From Pycnopodia helianthoides (Eukaryota > Echinodermata > Asteroidea > Forcipulatida > Asteriidae), in the NCBI GenBank assembly GCA_032158295.1, contig CM063255.1, forward strand, positions 18,187,094 to 18,251,093: DNA of 64,000 nucleotides. The letters run 5' to 3'. Below are positions 1 through 11,757 of this stretch, one piece after another; the first letter of the stretch is position 1, and every line of letters begins with the position of its first letter. The notes under the pieces are model-generated. The model was given only the letters and a program-made list of their open reading frames with translations. It was not told the DNA's origin and ran no database searches. The translations under genes and the position numbers were made by a program.

Positions 1-589
1 TCAGATTTTCCTTTGTTCTGAGTGCTCAATTTTGTTAATAATCCTTTCTTCAAACTGAGTAATGTCCATCATTAATAAATAAATTTACTATTTCTCAAAA
101 AAAGTACTCAGTTCTTTGGCAAGACTCTCGGATAGCCAGGTGTCCATAGGCTCTAAAATTAGCACTGAAAACTGCTGGTTTAACTACAAACTTTAAGGTA
201 AAAACTGCTACAGTAAAACATAGTGAAATATGGCTGAAACAACTACATGTAAACATAAACAACAACAGTCACTTCGGGGCGCTCTTAAAGCTACAGTCTC
301 AATCTCACAGGTCACTGGCTCAGTGGAACAGCCACCATGTGATACATTTTTCATAAAACAAGGACCTGATCTTAATCATCACTTTCTGAGAGCCACAAAC
401 TGCCATCATCAGTATTTGTCAGTTGATTCATTTTTGTATTGGTATTTGGGGGACGCTCTCTTCACAAGAGAGAGAAAGGGCAAACAACCAGAACATTAAA
501 CTAAGATCAAGATGCACAAAAACTCTCACAGGTAATGTCGAAGCAATTAATGGGAACCAAGACCTCATTCAGGGTATAACATTATTTAT
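1..589. other. Intergenic DNA, nothing recognised
   Basis: Two short overlapping open frames (230-499 and 423-695, + strand) have no recognisable domain, no repeats elsewhere in the window and no splice context that I trust. I see no gene here. Confidence 0.4.
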
Positions 590-1180
590 TAGCTGTTCCG
601 ACATAGCGGTCGGAACAGCTTTTGTTTTCGTCAAGATTTTTATATGTTTTTCTTCTTCTTATTATTATTCTTTCGCTCTGCCAAAAATCCCATAGGTTTT
701 GTACACAAATTTGTGTGTTCCAAAACTCATACTTGGCTTAATATAAAAGATTCAGATCCTATATCATATTAAAGCTTAGGTCATGAAGTTATAGCTAAAT
801 GTAATTAGTTTAACTTAAGTAATTAGTTTGCCTAATTATAATGACATGAATATTTAATTAGCCCACCATATCTGAAGAAGTATATGTCCGATCAGCAAAC
901 TTTTTTCAAATATATACTTGTGGGATACTGTTTAAGTATTTGATGGCCCAAAATACCGGACGACGTCACCATGATGTAATTTATTGCGCGTTTTGTATCT
1001 GTGTACAAAAGGCCTATGGCTTAGAAAAGTGTAAGTGTTTAGTTGGTCAAAAACACAACTTTTTCAAATAAGTAAAATTTTAGTGACCTAAAAGATACAA
1101 ATCTTTTTTTAAAACACGAATGCTTTCACTAAGAGTTATTTTAGACCGTTAGAACTAATCAAGGTACGATGTTTTTCCTA
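590..1180. repeat. Dispersed repeat, family R1 copy 1
   Basis: It starts with a perfect hairpin (AGCTGTTCCGACATAGCGGT and its complement, about 591-622). It then shares blocks with 3530-4540 and 5665-6180: a TTATTGCGC stretch followed by a GTGTACA block, a line about effects of a TGACGTCA-like motif, and 'accatatct..aagaagtata'. The three segments are diverged members of one interspersed repeat family. Superfamily is not identified. Confidence 0.5.
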
Positions 1181-1199
1181 GAAAATTTACGATGAAGTG

Positions 1200-1499
1200 C
1201 AGGGGCGGATCCAGGATTTTTTAAACTGGGGGGCACAACGGTACTTTTATAGGTTTAAAAAAAATGAGTGGGGTCCAGGGGCCGGCCTTACGGGTAGGGT
1301 CCAGGGGCGAAGCCCCGGTGGGGGTTTCAGAGGGCGCCTGAAGCTCTGAGCCTTCGGCTTTCTGTGGGGTTAAAAATCAAGCCTCCATGTGCATAAAACA
1401 GAGAAATAGACACACTCTTGTTGGAAATCGGATCCATATAAATCTTCTAAATTTACTGAAAAAATTTCTGTAACATTGATAGTGGGGGTCCAGGGGTGA

Positions 1500-1532
<33 letters not shown>

Positions 1533-1800
1533 GGAAGCTTTGAGCTTTTGCCATTTTGAGGGGTGAAAAACCAAGCCTCCATTAGCCTAAAACAGAGAAA
1601 TAGACACACTCTTGTTGGAAATCAGATCCAAGTTTACTGGAAAAATTTGGGTAACATCGATGGTGGGGTCCAGGGGTGAGGCCCCGGTGGGGGTCCAGGG
1701 GTGACGCCCCGATGGGGGTCCAGGGGCGAAGCCCCCGGAAGCTCTGAGCTTTTGGCATTTTGAGGGGTGAAAAATCAAGCATTTTTTTAAGCACTTCATA
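1200..1800. repeat. GC-rich tandem repeat, unit about 196 bp, with a hAT-like end
   Basis: The segment opens with CAGGGGCGGATCCAGG at 1200, a terminal motif common in hAT-type MITEs. It then carries slightly more than two tandem units of about 196 bp (for example 1378 and 1574 start the same way). Each unit contains short GGGGTCCAGGGGCGAAGCCCC-like sub-repeats. Open frames on the - strand (1370-1799) are by-products of the repeat and are not genes. A matching inverted end-like motif is seen at 3509-3526, but the flanks do not form a target duplication, so I do not join the two. Confidence 0.6.
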
Positions 1801-2950
1801 CCAATCTTCTAACTTTACTCAAAGAAATTTCAATCCCACAAATCTCGTGTTTGGATCTGGACGCTGCAATATCTGGTTTTATGCATATTCATTCATTCAA
1901 AAAATATAGTTCAAGCTAAGTGTAGTCCTTATAGACTATGGGCCGTGGCTCTGAAATCCTCTAGAAAACAACTCTTGTTCTCCCGGAGGGGGTTTGAACG
2001 AAATATAGCCCAAGTTGTAGATTATATGTGTCTTAGCAAGAATCGAATTGTTCCCACGCTCAAATGTTGCACATTAATGTGTAATTCACGCATAAAATGT
2101 CACATTTTCCGACATAAACAAAACATAAGAAAAACAGCGCCCTCTATTGACAAAAAAGAAGCTTTTTCCAGGCAGGAATAGATTATCCCCCCCAAAATCC
2201 ACATTATGATGTGGAAACCTCTATATTTAAAAAGATAATGTATGCCAACAACATTTCTTAAAGTTGGTGTATTTATATAACTATTGAAATACTATTTTTT
2301 AACTGTATTTGGAGTTTTCACTTGTGGTTGAACCTCTACACCATTTCCAGGCAACTAACAATTCAAGCATAAAGAATGAAAGGAGGGGGGTTCAGCATGT
2401 GTTGATAACCTAACCGAGGAGGGGGGGGGGCAGTCTTGGCAAATAAATAAGCACACCATTTCATGTTGATTGTAAACTAACTGGAGTTCCTGAGACACTT
2501 TTTAACTCGCAAAGTATGTCAAAACAGCCCTACAAATAATTGACAAACCTTGGTTATTTCCTTCTTTAAATTTATTGGCTGTGACCTCAACCTGCATATA
2601 CAATCAACAATTTAAATGCTGAATTAAATAAGTTATGTGACTTTGTATTTGAATTTGTTGTGTCCCTAGAAACCATTATCTGTAGAGAACATGCTCTACA
2701 AAGTGTTTTCATCTTTAAAAAAAAACTAACAAAAACATTCTTTTGTCCTTTACATTTTGTTTAAATTTCACATCACAGCTCTGTATAAGTTTTTAAAAAG
2801 TCCCCTGTGCAATTTCATAACTTACAAAAAAAGAACCATATAGTATCATGTTATAATTGACATGACGTATGTGCATTAAGACCACGGAATGCTCTTTAAA
2901 CAATACAAACTGTTTGTATCAATTATTAATGAAGTTCAATAAAGAATTAC
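1801..2950. other. Intergenic DNA, nothing recognised
   Basis: AT-rich DNA with homopolymer runs. The small frame at 1945-2181 (+) shows no domain. I see no gene or clear repeat boundary. Confidence 0.4.
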
Positions 2951-3007
2951 CATGTAAATGCACATGCAACCTTATTGTTCTGATGGATGTCAGACAACTT
3001 ATCCGAC

Positions 3008-3205
3008 TGACAACTTGACGAGTTGGAAAACTCGACGGGTCGAACAACTCGACGGGTCAGACAACTCGACGGATCAGACAACTCGACGGGTCAGACAACT
3101 CGACGGGTCAGACAACTCGACGGATCAGACAACTCAAAGGGTCAGACAACTCGACGGGTCAGACAACTCGACGGGTCAGACAACTCGACGGGTTGTCCGT
3201 TCAAA
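3008..3205. repeat. 17-bp minisatellite
   Basis: About 11 tandem copies of a 17-bp unit, consensus GACAACTCGACGGGTCA, with single-base variants (GGATCA, AAAGGGTCA). Degenerate single copies trail on to about 3262. The unit length is not a multiple of three, so the frames across it shift meaning in each unit and are not coding. Confidence 0.85.
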
Positions 3206-3436
3206 CGTAATACAACTTGACTTTTGATCAGACAACTCGATGGGTGGGGTTGGACAACTCGACGGACAAATTGGCACGCCAGGTTTCAAACGCTTATGTT
3301 ATCGTGCAAATCTAAGCAATTACAAGTGACATATCATAAAAGATTCATTTTGGCAGAAAAAAACAAATTTGATAGGCTTACGATGAAAAAGAAATCCATC
3401 CTGCCGCTGGGGGAAAAGACACCACACACACTTTTT

Positions 3437-3440
<4 letters not shown>

Positions 3441-3473
<33 letters not shown>

Positions 3474-3526
3474 AATTTTACCCGGGGGACACGGGCCCTC
3501 TGGCCCCCCCCCTGGATCCGCGCCTG
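3441..3526. repeat. Poly-A run and hAT-like terminal motif
   Basis: A run of about 30 A bases is followed by a GC-rich stretch ending in CCTGGATCCGCGCCTG. That is the inverted form of the CAGGGGCGGATCCAGG motif at 1200. It is probably the end of a separate degenerate repeat. Confidence 0.5.
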
Positions 3527-3529
3527 ATG

Positions 3530-4540
3530 TGATAAATCGGACCCCATGGCTAGCTGGCAAATTGTGCCGTGATTGCGCATTCACAGCTAGGCGTCAAAGA
3601 CTGCCGTGATATTGGAATCCTAACCGAGAGAGGATATACGTACGCTCCAATAGGGTTTTCGTTAAAAGGCATTGGATTGAGATAAGTTACATACCATCGT
3701 GTATCTATCAAATTTATTAGTATGAAAACACATTTTTGTTACTGTGACGTCATCAGGTGTCAAATTACGGTAATTCAAAGCTTTAATTAGTTAATTTTTG
3801 CAGCACCATATCTCAAGAAGTACACAGCCGATTTTCAAACTTTTTTTCAGTTATAGACTCCTTGTGCATTGGAGATTCCGTGACTCCATGTTGACCTAAT
3901 TAGTTCCGGGTAAATTGGAAGTGGAACCATAATTATCTCAAGAACTAAGATTTTCATTTTCTTTTCAGTTATAGATCCTTTGAGCATTAAAAATTGAACT
4001 TCCGTTACCGTGACCCCTTGATGACCTTTACTTCTGGGTCAACCGGAAGTGGGACCATATCTCAAGAAGTACACACCCGATTTTCAATTTCTTTTCAGTT
4101 ATAGATCTTGACCCCTTAATGACCTTTACTTCCGGGTCAACCAGAATTAGCTTAACTTAATTAATTAGCTTGCTTAATTATAACGACATGAATATTTAAT
4201 TAGCCAATTTTGAGACCACCATATCTCAAAACTTTTTATAGTTTTAGACTACTGGAATACATACTGTATAATGTGCTTTCTGGACTAAAATTACGAACGA
4301 CGTCACAATGACGTCATTTATTGCGCGTTTTCACTCGTGTACAAACACATAGGATAAAGTGCAAACAAATCCCACTTCCAGAAACATAAATTTTCAATTA
4401 AGCTCAAATTAATGTCCTAGATTTCACAAATCTTTCTTAAAACAAGAAAGACGGTCAATTTAAAAACATAAAAACTTATTAAAACATTGTCTGTAGAAAA
4501 AACCCGAATTCCCAGGCAAATTTCATGGAATTGGTACGAC
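3530..4540. repeat. Dispersed repeat, family R1 copy 2
   Basis: It shares blocks with 590-1180 and 5665-6830. The internal part repeats a block of about 120 bp (an 'atctcaagaagtacac' start, then 'gttatagac', then 'gacctttacttccgggtcaac') roughly three times. No coding signal. Confidence 0.5.
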
Positions 4541-5400
4541 GTAAAATTAGGTTTGTATTGTCGAAAAATTGTACAATTCTAAACTTGATCAAGTCCTAAA
4601 CCCATTTATGACCCGTTTAGTTGCGTTTTTAAAGAATATACATAGAGTCAATCCTGTCGCAAACTTACACAAGTCTACGTTTATTCACAAGAATCAAGAA
4701 GAATCGTTCTTGCTAGCTGTCAGCGTGTGTATCACCGCTCAGTTTCTTTTTCAGGTTACAGCATGAACGTAAAAATCCGACTGCCTGTGTGTTGGGACGA
4801 TGGTGCAGGTGGCAGACTTATTTACGCTGGGGATCCTTTCGCAGGAAAACCACATGTTTTAGGTTTCATATGCAAACGCATTACTTCGGAAAATCGCCAT
4901 GTAGCATGGAGGAAGGATCCTCTATGCATGTAGCAAACAAAAAACTTGGTGGGCAATAAAAGAGCTGATTGAGGAAAGCTGTAGAGAAGAGAAATTACCT
5001 TTTCCATGGCTAAACGGTCAGTGTTGGATTTGGGGGTGAAGAGCCAAAATTAACAATAAACTCATATCCCAAACATATTTGCCTAACAATAACAACACAC
5101 TGGATTGGTATTAACCCTATTGCTGTCTGACCATTCAATACCATTCAAGTGGTTTTGAATGATAGATAAGCTATGCCAGCCTGAAATATGATACCATGAG
5201 GGAATGCATGTACACAGTACACAGTTAGTTCTGAGCACAGTTGTGTCACCGTACACAACCTCGGCAGTCGAATGGTTTCAAATGGTTGGTCAACTCACTG
5301 GAAAATGTTGCCAAGAGTCACTGACAGTAGGAGGGTTAAAGGGCAAACAAATTGTTACAATAATTTTTATTACAACAGCATCTGACTAAATATGGTGGGT
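4541..5400. other. Unrecognised intergenic DNA
   Basis: The small + strand frames 4569-4766 and 4727-4933 are open but show no domain that I recognise, and I see no splice-supported gene model. A short exon cannot be excluded. Confidence 0.3.
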
Positions 5401-5410
5401 ACTTTGCGTA

Positions 5411-5667
5411 CTCACTTGTGAGACCTGTTCCTTGATATGAGGGGTAGTTCGCTGTACTAACTTGTGAGACCTGTTCCTCAATACAAGGGCTTAGTTTGCT
5501 ATAACTTTAGACCTGTTCCTTGATATGAGAGGTATTTTGCTTTATGTACTCACTTGTGGGACCTAGCTGTTCCTTGATATGAGGGGTAGTTCGCTTTACG
5601 TACTAACTTTTGAGACCTACTCCTTGATATGAGGGGTAGTTCACTTTACGTACTCACTTGTGAGACC
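5411..5667. repeat. Tandem repeat, unit about 50 bp
   Basis: Five to six imperfect copies of a unit containing CTTGTGAGACCTGTTCCTTG, then ATATGAGGGGTAGTTCGCTT and a GTAC junction. Copies differ by small indels. Confidence 0.75.
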
Positions 5668-6830
5668 AGTTGTGCGACGTCATCATGATATCAATTATTG
5701 CGCATTTGTATCTGTGTACACAGCTAAAGGCTCTAAAAGTGTAAATATTTAATTTGTAAAATTTCAAAATAAGTATAATTTGGTTACTTAAAATCCACAA
5801 ATCAATATTAAAACACAAATACTTTTACTAAGAGTTATTCCAGGCCATTCAAAAAAACCAAAATACAATGTACTATCATGACAATTGACAAATAGATTGG
5901 GAAATCTAACCCCACATAGAACAATGTAGAACACTGGGTCGCGCAATAACGGTAGTTTGTCTGAGATTGCGCCGCTGTTTATTCCTAACCCAAGGTGGAC
6001 CATAGTACACACCCCCATTTGATTTAGTGCATGACCAACGTATGTAGATCCTAGGTAAGTCAAGGTTTTTTTAAAGGCATTTGATTGGGATAAGCTACAT
6101 ACCATCTTGTACCTTATAAAATTTGTTAGTACAAAAAACCTTTTTTTTTCATGACGTCATCGGGTGTCAAGTTACAGTAATTCAAATCTTATTAATTAAA
6201 AAATTCATATCTCCTGAATCAGATGTCATAAAGTCATAACATTTGTGCTGTCTTGTAGCTTACACTTGTGACATTTTGATCATACAGATGACCTCACTTT
6301 GACCTTTATTTCTGGTCCAAACAGGAAGCTAAAAAATTCAAAACATCATATCTCCTGAACCACATGTCATAAAGTTGTAATGTTTGTGCTGTCTTGTAGC
6401 TCATACAACACTTGTGACTTTTTATTCAAAAAGATCACCCAATTTTGACCTTTCCTTCCGGTCCAAATAGGAAGTTCAATGTATAAAAATCACATCTCCC
6501 GAACCACATGTCACAAGGTCATAATCTTTGTGCTGTCTGATAGCTTAGTACACATTTGCCATTTTATTCAAAAGCATGACCGCACTTTGACCTTTCCTTC
6601 CGTTCAAACAGGAAGTTCAATTAAAAACAATAATATTTCCTGAACAAAATGTCGAAAATTCATTATCTTTGTGCTGTTTGGTAGCTTATCACACAATTAA
6701 TTTTGTTATAAAAATCGTGACCCTAATTTGACCCTTCTTCCGGTCCAAAAAGGAAGTTCAAATTTAAAAATTCACCAATCCTGTACCATCTGGGATGAGG
6801 CTATGAATTGGGGTCATATAGCACATGGTT
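5668..6830. repeat. Dispersed repeat R1 copy 3 with internal tandem blocks of about 125 bp
   Basis: The left part matches the R1 family (TTATTGCGCATTTGTATCTG). From about 6190 a block of about 125-150 bp recurs four to five times: 'atctcctgaaccacatgtca', 'tttgtgctgtcttgtagct', and 'gacctttccttccggtccaa'. The pattern equals that in 3800-4140 with a different core sequence. Confidence 0.6.
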
Positions 6831-6895
6831 AAGTTAGAATGAAGGTAAAAATGAGGGTCAGGTTCAGGGTTAGGTTTAAAATAAGTTTTAGAGTC

Positions 6896-7458
6896 AGGGT
6901 TGTGTTTCCGGTTCCCTGACCGACCCTAGTTTTTACGCCGCGACCCTAAACTTTTTATTCGGCCTTTAAAAAAAATGGGGGGAAACTGGGATAAAACGTG
7001 AAAAAACGAAAAAAATGCAAGAAAATGTCAGACTTTTAACAATTTACCATGTTTTAGGCAACATTTGAAATAAAAACCAGAACATATCAAGAAGAATTTA
7101 CAGATATCTCTGTGATTTGAGCCTGCTATGTCCAACGACTCGACTATGAGCAAAAAAGACCGACAATGCAATGCACAGCATGCACGTGTGTACACGGCGG
7201 ATTGCAGATTGCGCACATTTTTGCAAAATCGGCCACTTGAACAGCCTATCTAAAGAGCAAACTGCGGTTTGCGAGCAATTTTGCCTAATTCGTTGTGCAA
7301 ATCCGTAGATTGCGCTCAACACATGAACGATCGTGGACGTATCGTCAATCGTATAGGAATAAAAATAAAAAAAGAAAAAGAAAAACAAATTCTGACCTAC
7401 CGACCCTATTTTTAAATGACATGTAATTGGAAACAGAGCCCTTTTTTTGTTTGGCCTC
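6896..7458. mobile_element. Inverted-repeat MITE, family M1 copy 1
   Basis: The ends are imperfect inverted repeats: GGGTTGTGTTTCCGGTTCCC on the left and GGAAACAGAGCCCTTTTTTT then GTTTGGCCT on the right. The same element lies at 45259-45943 with a full AGGCCAAA end, so this copy has lost its first bases. Frames inside it on the - strand (7028-7526) are not genes. Confidence 0.7.
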
Positions 7459-7559
7459 AGTATAAGAATGAAAATCAGGTTTAGGTTTTTAGGCATACTT
7501 AAAGTCAAAATAATAGGGCCTATCAATGCTCATGGGTCTGTTATCTCAACGTCAGGCTC

Positions 7560-8583
7560 ACTATAAAGGTCTTGAGCATTTAATCAAAGTAAAACAAAAC
7601 GGAACAGCTTTATGTTTGTTAACCAACACCTAATGTCTAGTTACTATTATTATTATTATTATTTACTTATTTCTGGAATGAGTAAAGTGCTGTTCCGCAT
7701 AGAATGAAGACATTTACAGAGAGTTTCAAATAGTTTGAATATTGGATTAGTTTCAAACCCTCCGAAATCCTTGCATGTCATCTTCGCCGAAATAAAGGGT
7801 TCAGAAGGATTGAGGGCTGTAGGCCCAAATAACAACTGCCTATCACTGGGTCAGGAGTAGAAGGTCAGATGGCTGATGGGATTGTGCCTTTGATGATACA
7901 AGCATGGTATGGGGCACACAGTCAGAGTATATCATGAGAAATGTATTTTGTCTAAAGGTTCAATGCAGGTTTGTCTTTTTGAAAAAATACAGATAGACAG
8001 CAATCCATGGCAGCCATTTGGAACAGTTCTAAAATTGTTTCCTATTTTGCCTATGTTTTTTGGCAGGACAAACCTCAATTGCCCAAAAGCTACTCATGAC
8101 ATACTCTGTGTGCCAAATTTTATGCTTGTATCATCAAAGGCACAATCCCCCAAATCCCTATCTGCCCCACTCCCATGACATTCAAATCCTATCTCAGTCC
8201 AAACAATTTGATGTGGAGTGACATAGGATATAAGGATGTTGGAGGACTGAGGTCACCTGTTGGCAAAAAGGCCTATAGAGAGTAAGGGTAAATATAAATA
8301 TGCTTGTCTCTTTGTAAATTTGCAAATATGCAAACACAATGTATCCATTTGTAAAATGTACAAGAAGTAAATATACACAACATTATAAAGTAGTAATTTT
8401 TTGACAAGCTGGTCTCATTTTGCAATTAGTCATCAAGTACAAATTGTTGACTATTGACTAATGGCAAGTTTAAAATGACCATGTAATCAAGTCTTCCATT
8501 GAAAGTTTAAGACACTGAACTTATTAAGTTATTTTTCTCTTTCAAATTGTAGCTCATCATTTCAGCAAGTATTTCCAGTCAGA
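7560..8583 (+). promoter_or_regulatory. Upstream region and 5'UTR exon of TRIM gene 1
   Basis: A block from about 7670 matches 33550-33740 upstream of TRIM fragment 2 (shared GAGTAAAG.GCTGTTCCGCAT and GGGCTGTAGG.CCAAA). A splice acceptor (TTTCAG at 8560-8565) lies 18 bases before the ATG, so the coding exon is preceded by an intron and at least one non-coding exon. I could not place that first exon. The frame at 7909-8178 is unrecognised. Confidence 0.55.
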
Positions 8584-10350
8584 ATGGCATCAAGTATAAC
8601 AGCTCAGTCAGTGCTAGAAGAGATTAGTCAGGATCATCTTCAATGCCCAATTTGCACTGAACGCTTCAAGCAACCCAAACTACTGGAGTGTTCTCATTCA
8701 TTTTGTCTTGAATGCCTTCAACAACTCAGACAGGAAAGTCCAAGAGCTTCAAGAATTTCATGTCCAGAGTGTAATGAAGAAACTTTGTTAAATGCAAATG
8801 GCATTGATGATCTGAAAACAAACTTTACAGCCCTTTCATTGATGGAAGATATTGAAAAACAGGAAGCCCAACTGAAACAGCAGCAAAGAAAACACCTACC
8901 CAGTCAGGAGTTTGTTTCTGAGTGTAGGAAACACCAGGGCAAGGATCTTAACAAGTTTTGTAACAAATGCATGAAAGTGGTTTGCACAACTTGCATTGTA
9001 AGAGATCATCAATCCCATTCTTCAATGGAAATTAATGAGGCTTCAGACAAATGCAAACAACACGCCGAAGAACTTTTAGCAGAAGTAAGACAGAGTATCA
9101 AAACCTTTAACATTGCTATTCAAGAAATAGACACGTCCCGTAAGACATTGGACTCTATGTTTGCTGCCACCAAAGAGAAAATCTCCAAGAGGGCTGATGA
9201 GGAGACTGCCAAGGAGAATGCCAGGATCAGAGAGGAGAAGCAGAAATTGATACAAGAGGCAGAACAGATTTATAAACAAAGAGTTAAGGCAATGAAAACT
9301 GCACGAGCTCCAAACAGCAAAGAGATGAACAAAGCAGAGCACAAACACGATGAGGTTATTCAACTTATTGATCAAAGGATTGAGATTGTTCATCACATGA
9401 AACAAATCTTACAAGACCTAAACAAATATAGAATGATGAGATCAACAAACGTACCTGATGGGTTGACTTATATGGACTTTAAAGAAGGCAAGAAATCACT
9501 AGGGAGACTGGTGCTGAAAGATGAGGCTGAAGATCAAACATTTCAACCCATGGAACACCTCAACCAATATAAATGGACATTAACATCAAATATGCATACA
9601 TACAAGATCAATAAACAACAGACGGTGGAGATTCATCCATGGTATGTTGCTGTATACTCCAATAGTGACATTACTGTGTTAGATTGGATCAGTCACAGCT
9701 TGTTTAAAATATCAGCAGAGAGCAATCCTCAACCCACTGCCATCCCACAAGAACTATCAATCAAAGGTCTTATTGAAGCCAGCAGATTCACTGTTAGCAA
9801 GAATGATGAGCTCATTGTTCTAGATGATGAAACAATCAAGATCTTCAAAAAGAATTATGAGCTCCTCCATGAGTTTGATCCAAGCAGCAAACCATCATGT
9901 ATTGCAGTGTATGACGACAACCTGATAGCATTGGGTTATTCTAACAAGGAAGAGATCTCTCTACACAAAACAGATGGATCCCTTGTGACAACACTGCCTG
10001 CTCCCGGGATTGGTGATTACTTGACTACCAGCCAACAGCGACTCATCTACACCAATTGGAATGACAGGAAGTTAGTATCACTAGACTACAATGGTAAAGA
10101 GGTATTCTCAGTATTTATCAATCAGTCTGGCTCACCTCGTGCTGTGTGTTGTGACAAGGATGGTTTCATCTACATAAGCGTATGTAAATCAGTATCATCA
10201 TTAGGTGATATCCTCCAATACAGTCCTGATGGCAAGTACAGTGAATGTATCATCAAGGATTATGAATATCCAAGTGGTATCACAGTCACACCAGCTGGTG
10301 ATTTGGTTGTGGCTTCAGACAAATCAGTTCAAATTTATCACCATGTGTAA
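8584..10350 (+). CDS. TRIM-type E3 ubiquitin ligase with RING, B-box, coiled coil and beta-propeller (TRIM 1)
   Basis: An intact protein of 588 residues in one coding exon. The N-terminal C3HC4 RING has all ligands: C21, C24, C36, H38, C41, C44, C60, C63. A B-box type 2 follows with C114, H117, C126, C129, C134, C137, H142, H145. Residues about 150-300 are charged and heptad-like, as in a TRIM coiled coil. Residues about 345-588 resemble the NHL/six-bladed propeller of TRIM2/TRIM3/TRIM56-like proteins, ending in the blade GITVTPAGDLVVASDK. The ATG is chosen because it lies 18 bases after a splice acceptor and is conserved in all four paralogues. Family knowledge suggests a cytoplasmic E3 ligase binding targets through the propeller, with innate immunity or developmental roles. 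The substrate is unknown. Confidence 0.95.
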   Translation: MASSITAQSVLEEISQDHLQCPICTERFKQPKLLECSHSFCLECLQQLRQESPRASRISCPECNEETLLNANGIDDLKTNFTALSLMEDIEKQEAQLKQQQRKHLPSQEFVSECRKHQGKDLNKFCNKCMKVVCTTCIVRDHQSHSSMEINEASDKCKQHAEELLAEVRQSIKTFNIAIQEIDTSRKTLDSMFAATKEKISKRADEETAKENARIREEKQKLIQEAEQIYKQRVKAMKTARAPNSKEMNKAEHKHDEVIQLIDQRIEIVHHMKQILQDLNKYRMMRSTNVPDGLTYMDFKEGKKSLGRLVLKDEAEDQTFQPMEHLNQYKWTLTSNMHTYKINKQQTVEIHPWYVAVYSNSDITVLDWISHSLFKISAESNPQPTAIPQELSIKGLIEASRFTVSKNDELIVLDDETIKIFKKNYELLHEFDPSSKPSCIAVYDDNLIALGYSNKEEISLHKTDGSLVTTLPAPGIGDYLTTSQQRLIYTNWNDRKLVSLDYNGKEVFSVFINQSGSPRAVCCDKDGFIYISVCKSVSSLGDILQYSPDGKYSECIIKDYEYPSGITVTPAGDLVVASDKSVQIYHHV

Positions 10351-10357
10351 AGACATC

Positions 10358-10363
10358 AATAAA
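10358..10363 (+). terminator. Polyadenylation signal AATAAA of TRIM 1
   Basis: AATAAA lies eight bases past the stop codon, in a segment that TRIM 4 conserves (59422-59427). Being so close to the stop it may not be the signal that is used. Confidence 0.45.
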
Positions 10364-11224
10364 CATTATGCTGGACCAAAACAACATTCAAGCTGAGATA
10401 AACGCTTGTGCAACATGAAATTAATGAGCATCCAGATATGATTTCACTCACATCAGCTAGGAAAATGTATAGTGACAAAACTATGGTTATTGTGTTTTAA
10501 ACGCTTGGGTTTGGATTTCCACAATTTTTCAAGAACCACCCCCAGGGTTAATTGTTCCGAACCAAATTGAAGTTGTTGAGATTTTAGTGCCAATATGAAA
10601 ACATGACTAAAGCAAGTAAAGACAACAAACATTCTCATAAAATGCACCACCACTCATGGAATAAATAGTTCAATGCAGCAAAAACTTTAAGCAGAATAAT
10701 TGTATTTGGTTAAGATTTTAATGTAATATTGAATTTGATTTTTCGATTATTGGGCAAAGCAAACATGATCAAACTAATAGTTTGTCAATGAGAATGTTTC
10801 TAGTAGCTTTACAATCAGTATATGAGGCAATAAATGGGTCTTGATAGAACCATTTGATTCAATAGTCCACTGATACTAAAGAGTTTTAAATAACACAATT
10901 AATTTTACAAACTGGTTGATTACTATGTATATGCTTTTAAAAAAATTGGCTAGGGAATTAAAAATACTGATAAAATACATGTATTGACAAGAGATCAAAA
11001 ATGTGTTGAAGATTTTTTCAAAGAATTATATTAAATTTTTTTTTCTTTTAATTTTCAGAAAGAATGCTAAAATTGCTAATTGATAAAAAGAATATTTTAT
11101 TTGGTTTCTGAAAGTAAGGAATCCTTTCATTGAGATTGCTTGTAATAAACACACTATAAAAATTAACCTGTGAGGATTAAATTAAACATTGGTCACATCA
11201 CAAATAATTGACTAAGATTTTTAC
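10364..11224. other. 3' flank of TRIM 1
   Basis: It aligns with 59430-60110 downstream of TRIM 4 (shared 'aaaatgcaccac/aaaatgcagtgcc', 'gctttacaatcagtatatga', 'actgataaaatacatgta'). This shows that the two genes were copied together with their 3' flanks. No gene is seen. Confidence 0.6.
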
Positions 11225-11757
11225 TGAAGGAAACCCAGGTGTGCCCTCAGTGTTCAAGTGTCTGATTCAACTTTGTAATTAGCATATTTACAATAAGAAG
11301 TTAAGTTTAGGTCCACGACCTTTGGACTCGCTCTCTTTTCACTTTTAGCTTTGAGCAACAAAGAGCCATGGATTCTTAATTGATATTTGTCTCTATTTTT
11401 GCCATGCTCCAAATACCAATCAATAGGGAGGGATAGTGTCATAGAGCTCACTGTGAGTATTGTTTTGTATGTACATCATCTTTTTATTAGAAAAATAATG
11501 TAAAGTTTAGTGCTAGTTGACTCAGATATTGTAAACTTGTATGTATGTAGCCAGCCTTATGTTGACCTTTCACCCTTCCTACTTGTGACTGTGCTGTGCT
11601 ATTTGTATCATGTGCTATAGGAGGATTTAATTCAGCTCAAGTGCAGCAGATCAGTTTATATTTTAGACTTCATTGTACGGATTTTGCTTTTGTTGTATTT
11701 TGGTAAATGCTCGTTTATTTTACTAAGAGGGCCGGCCTCGATTCCCACGCCTCTACA
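11225..11757 (+). repeat. 5' LTR
   Basis: 533 bp, starts TGAAGGAAACCC and ends CTCTACA. It is matched by 13682-14077 over most of its length, with several indels between the two. Confidence 0.75.

Noticed and set aside
1370..1799. Proline-rich genes on the - strand
   Set aside because: They are three overlapping frames across a GC-rich tandem repeat, with no domain and repeat-driven composition.
2958..3227. Repeat protein with QLDGSDNSTDQTTRR units
   Set aside because: It is the 17-bp minisatellite read in frame; all three frames give similar repeats because 17 is not divisible by three.
1200..3526. One 2.3-kb hAT element bounded by the two CAGG(G/C)GCGGATCCAGG motifs
   Set aside because: The flanks show no 8-bp duplication and the interior contains unrelated repeats; two separate partial repeats are more likely.
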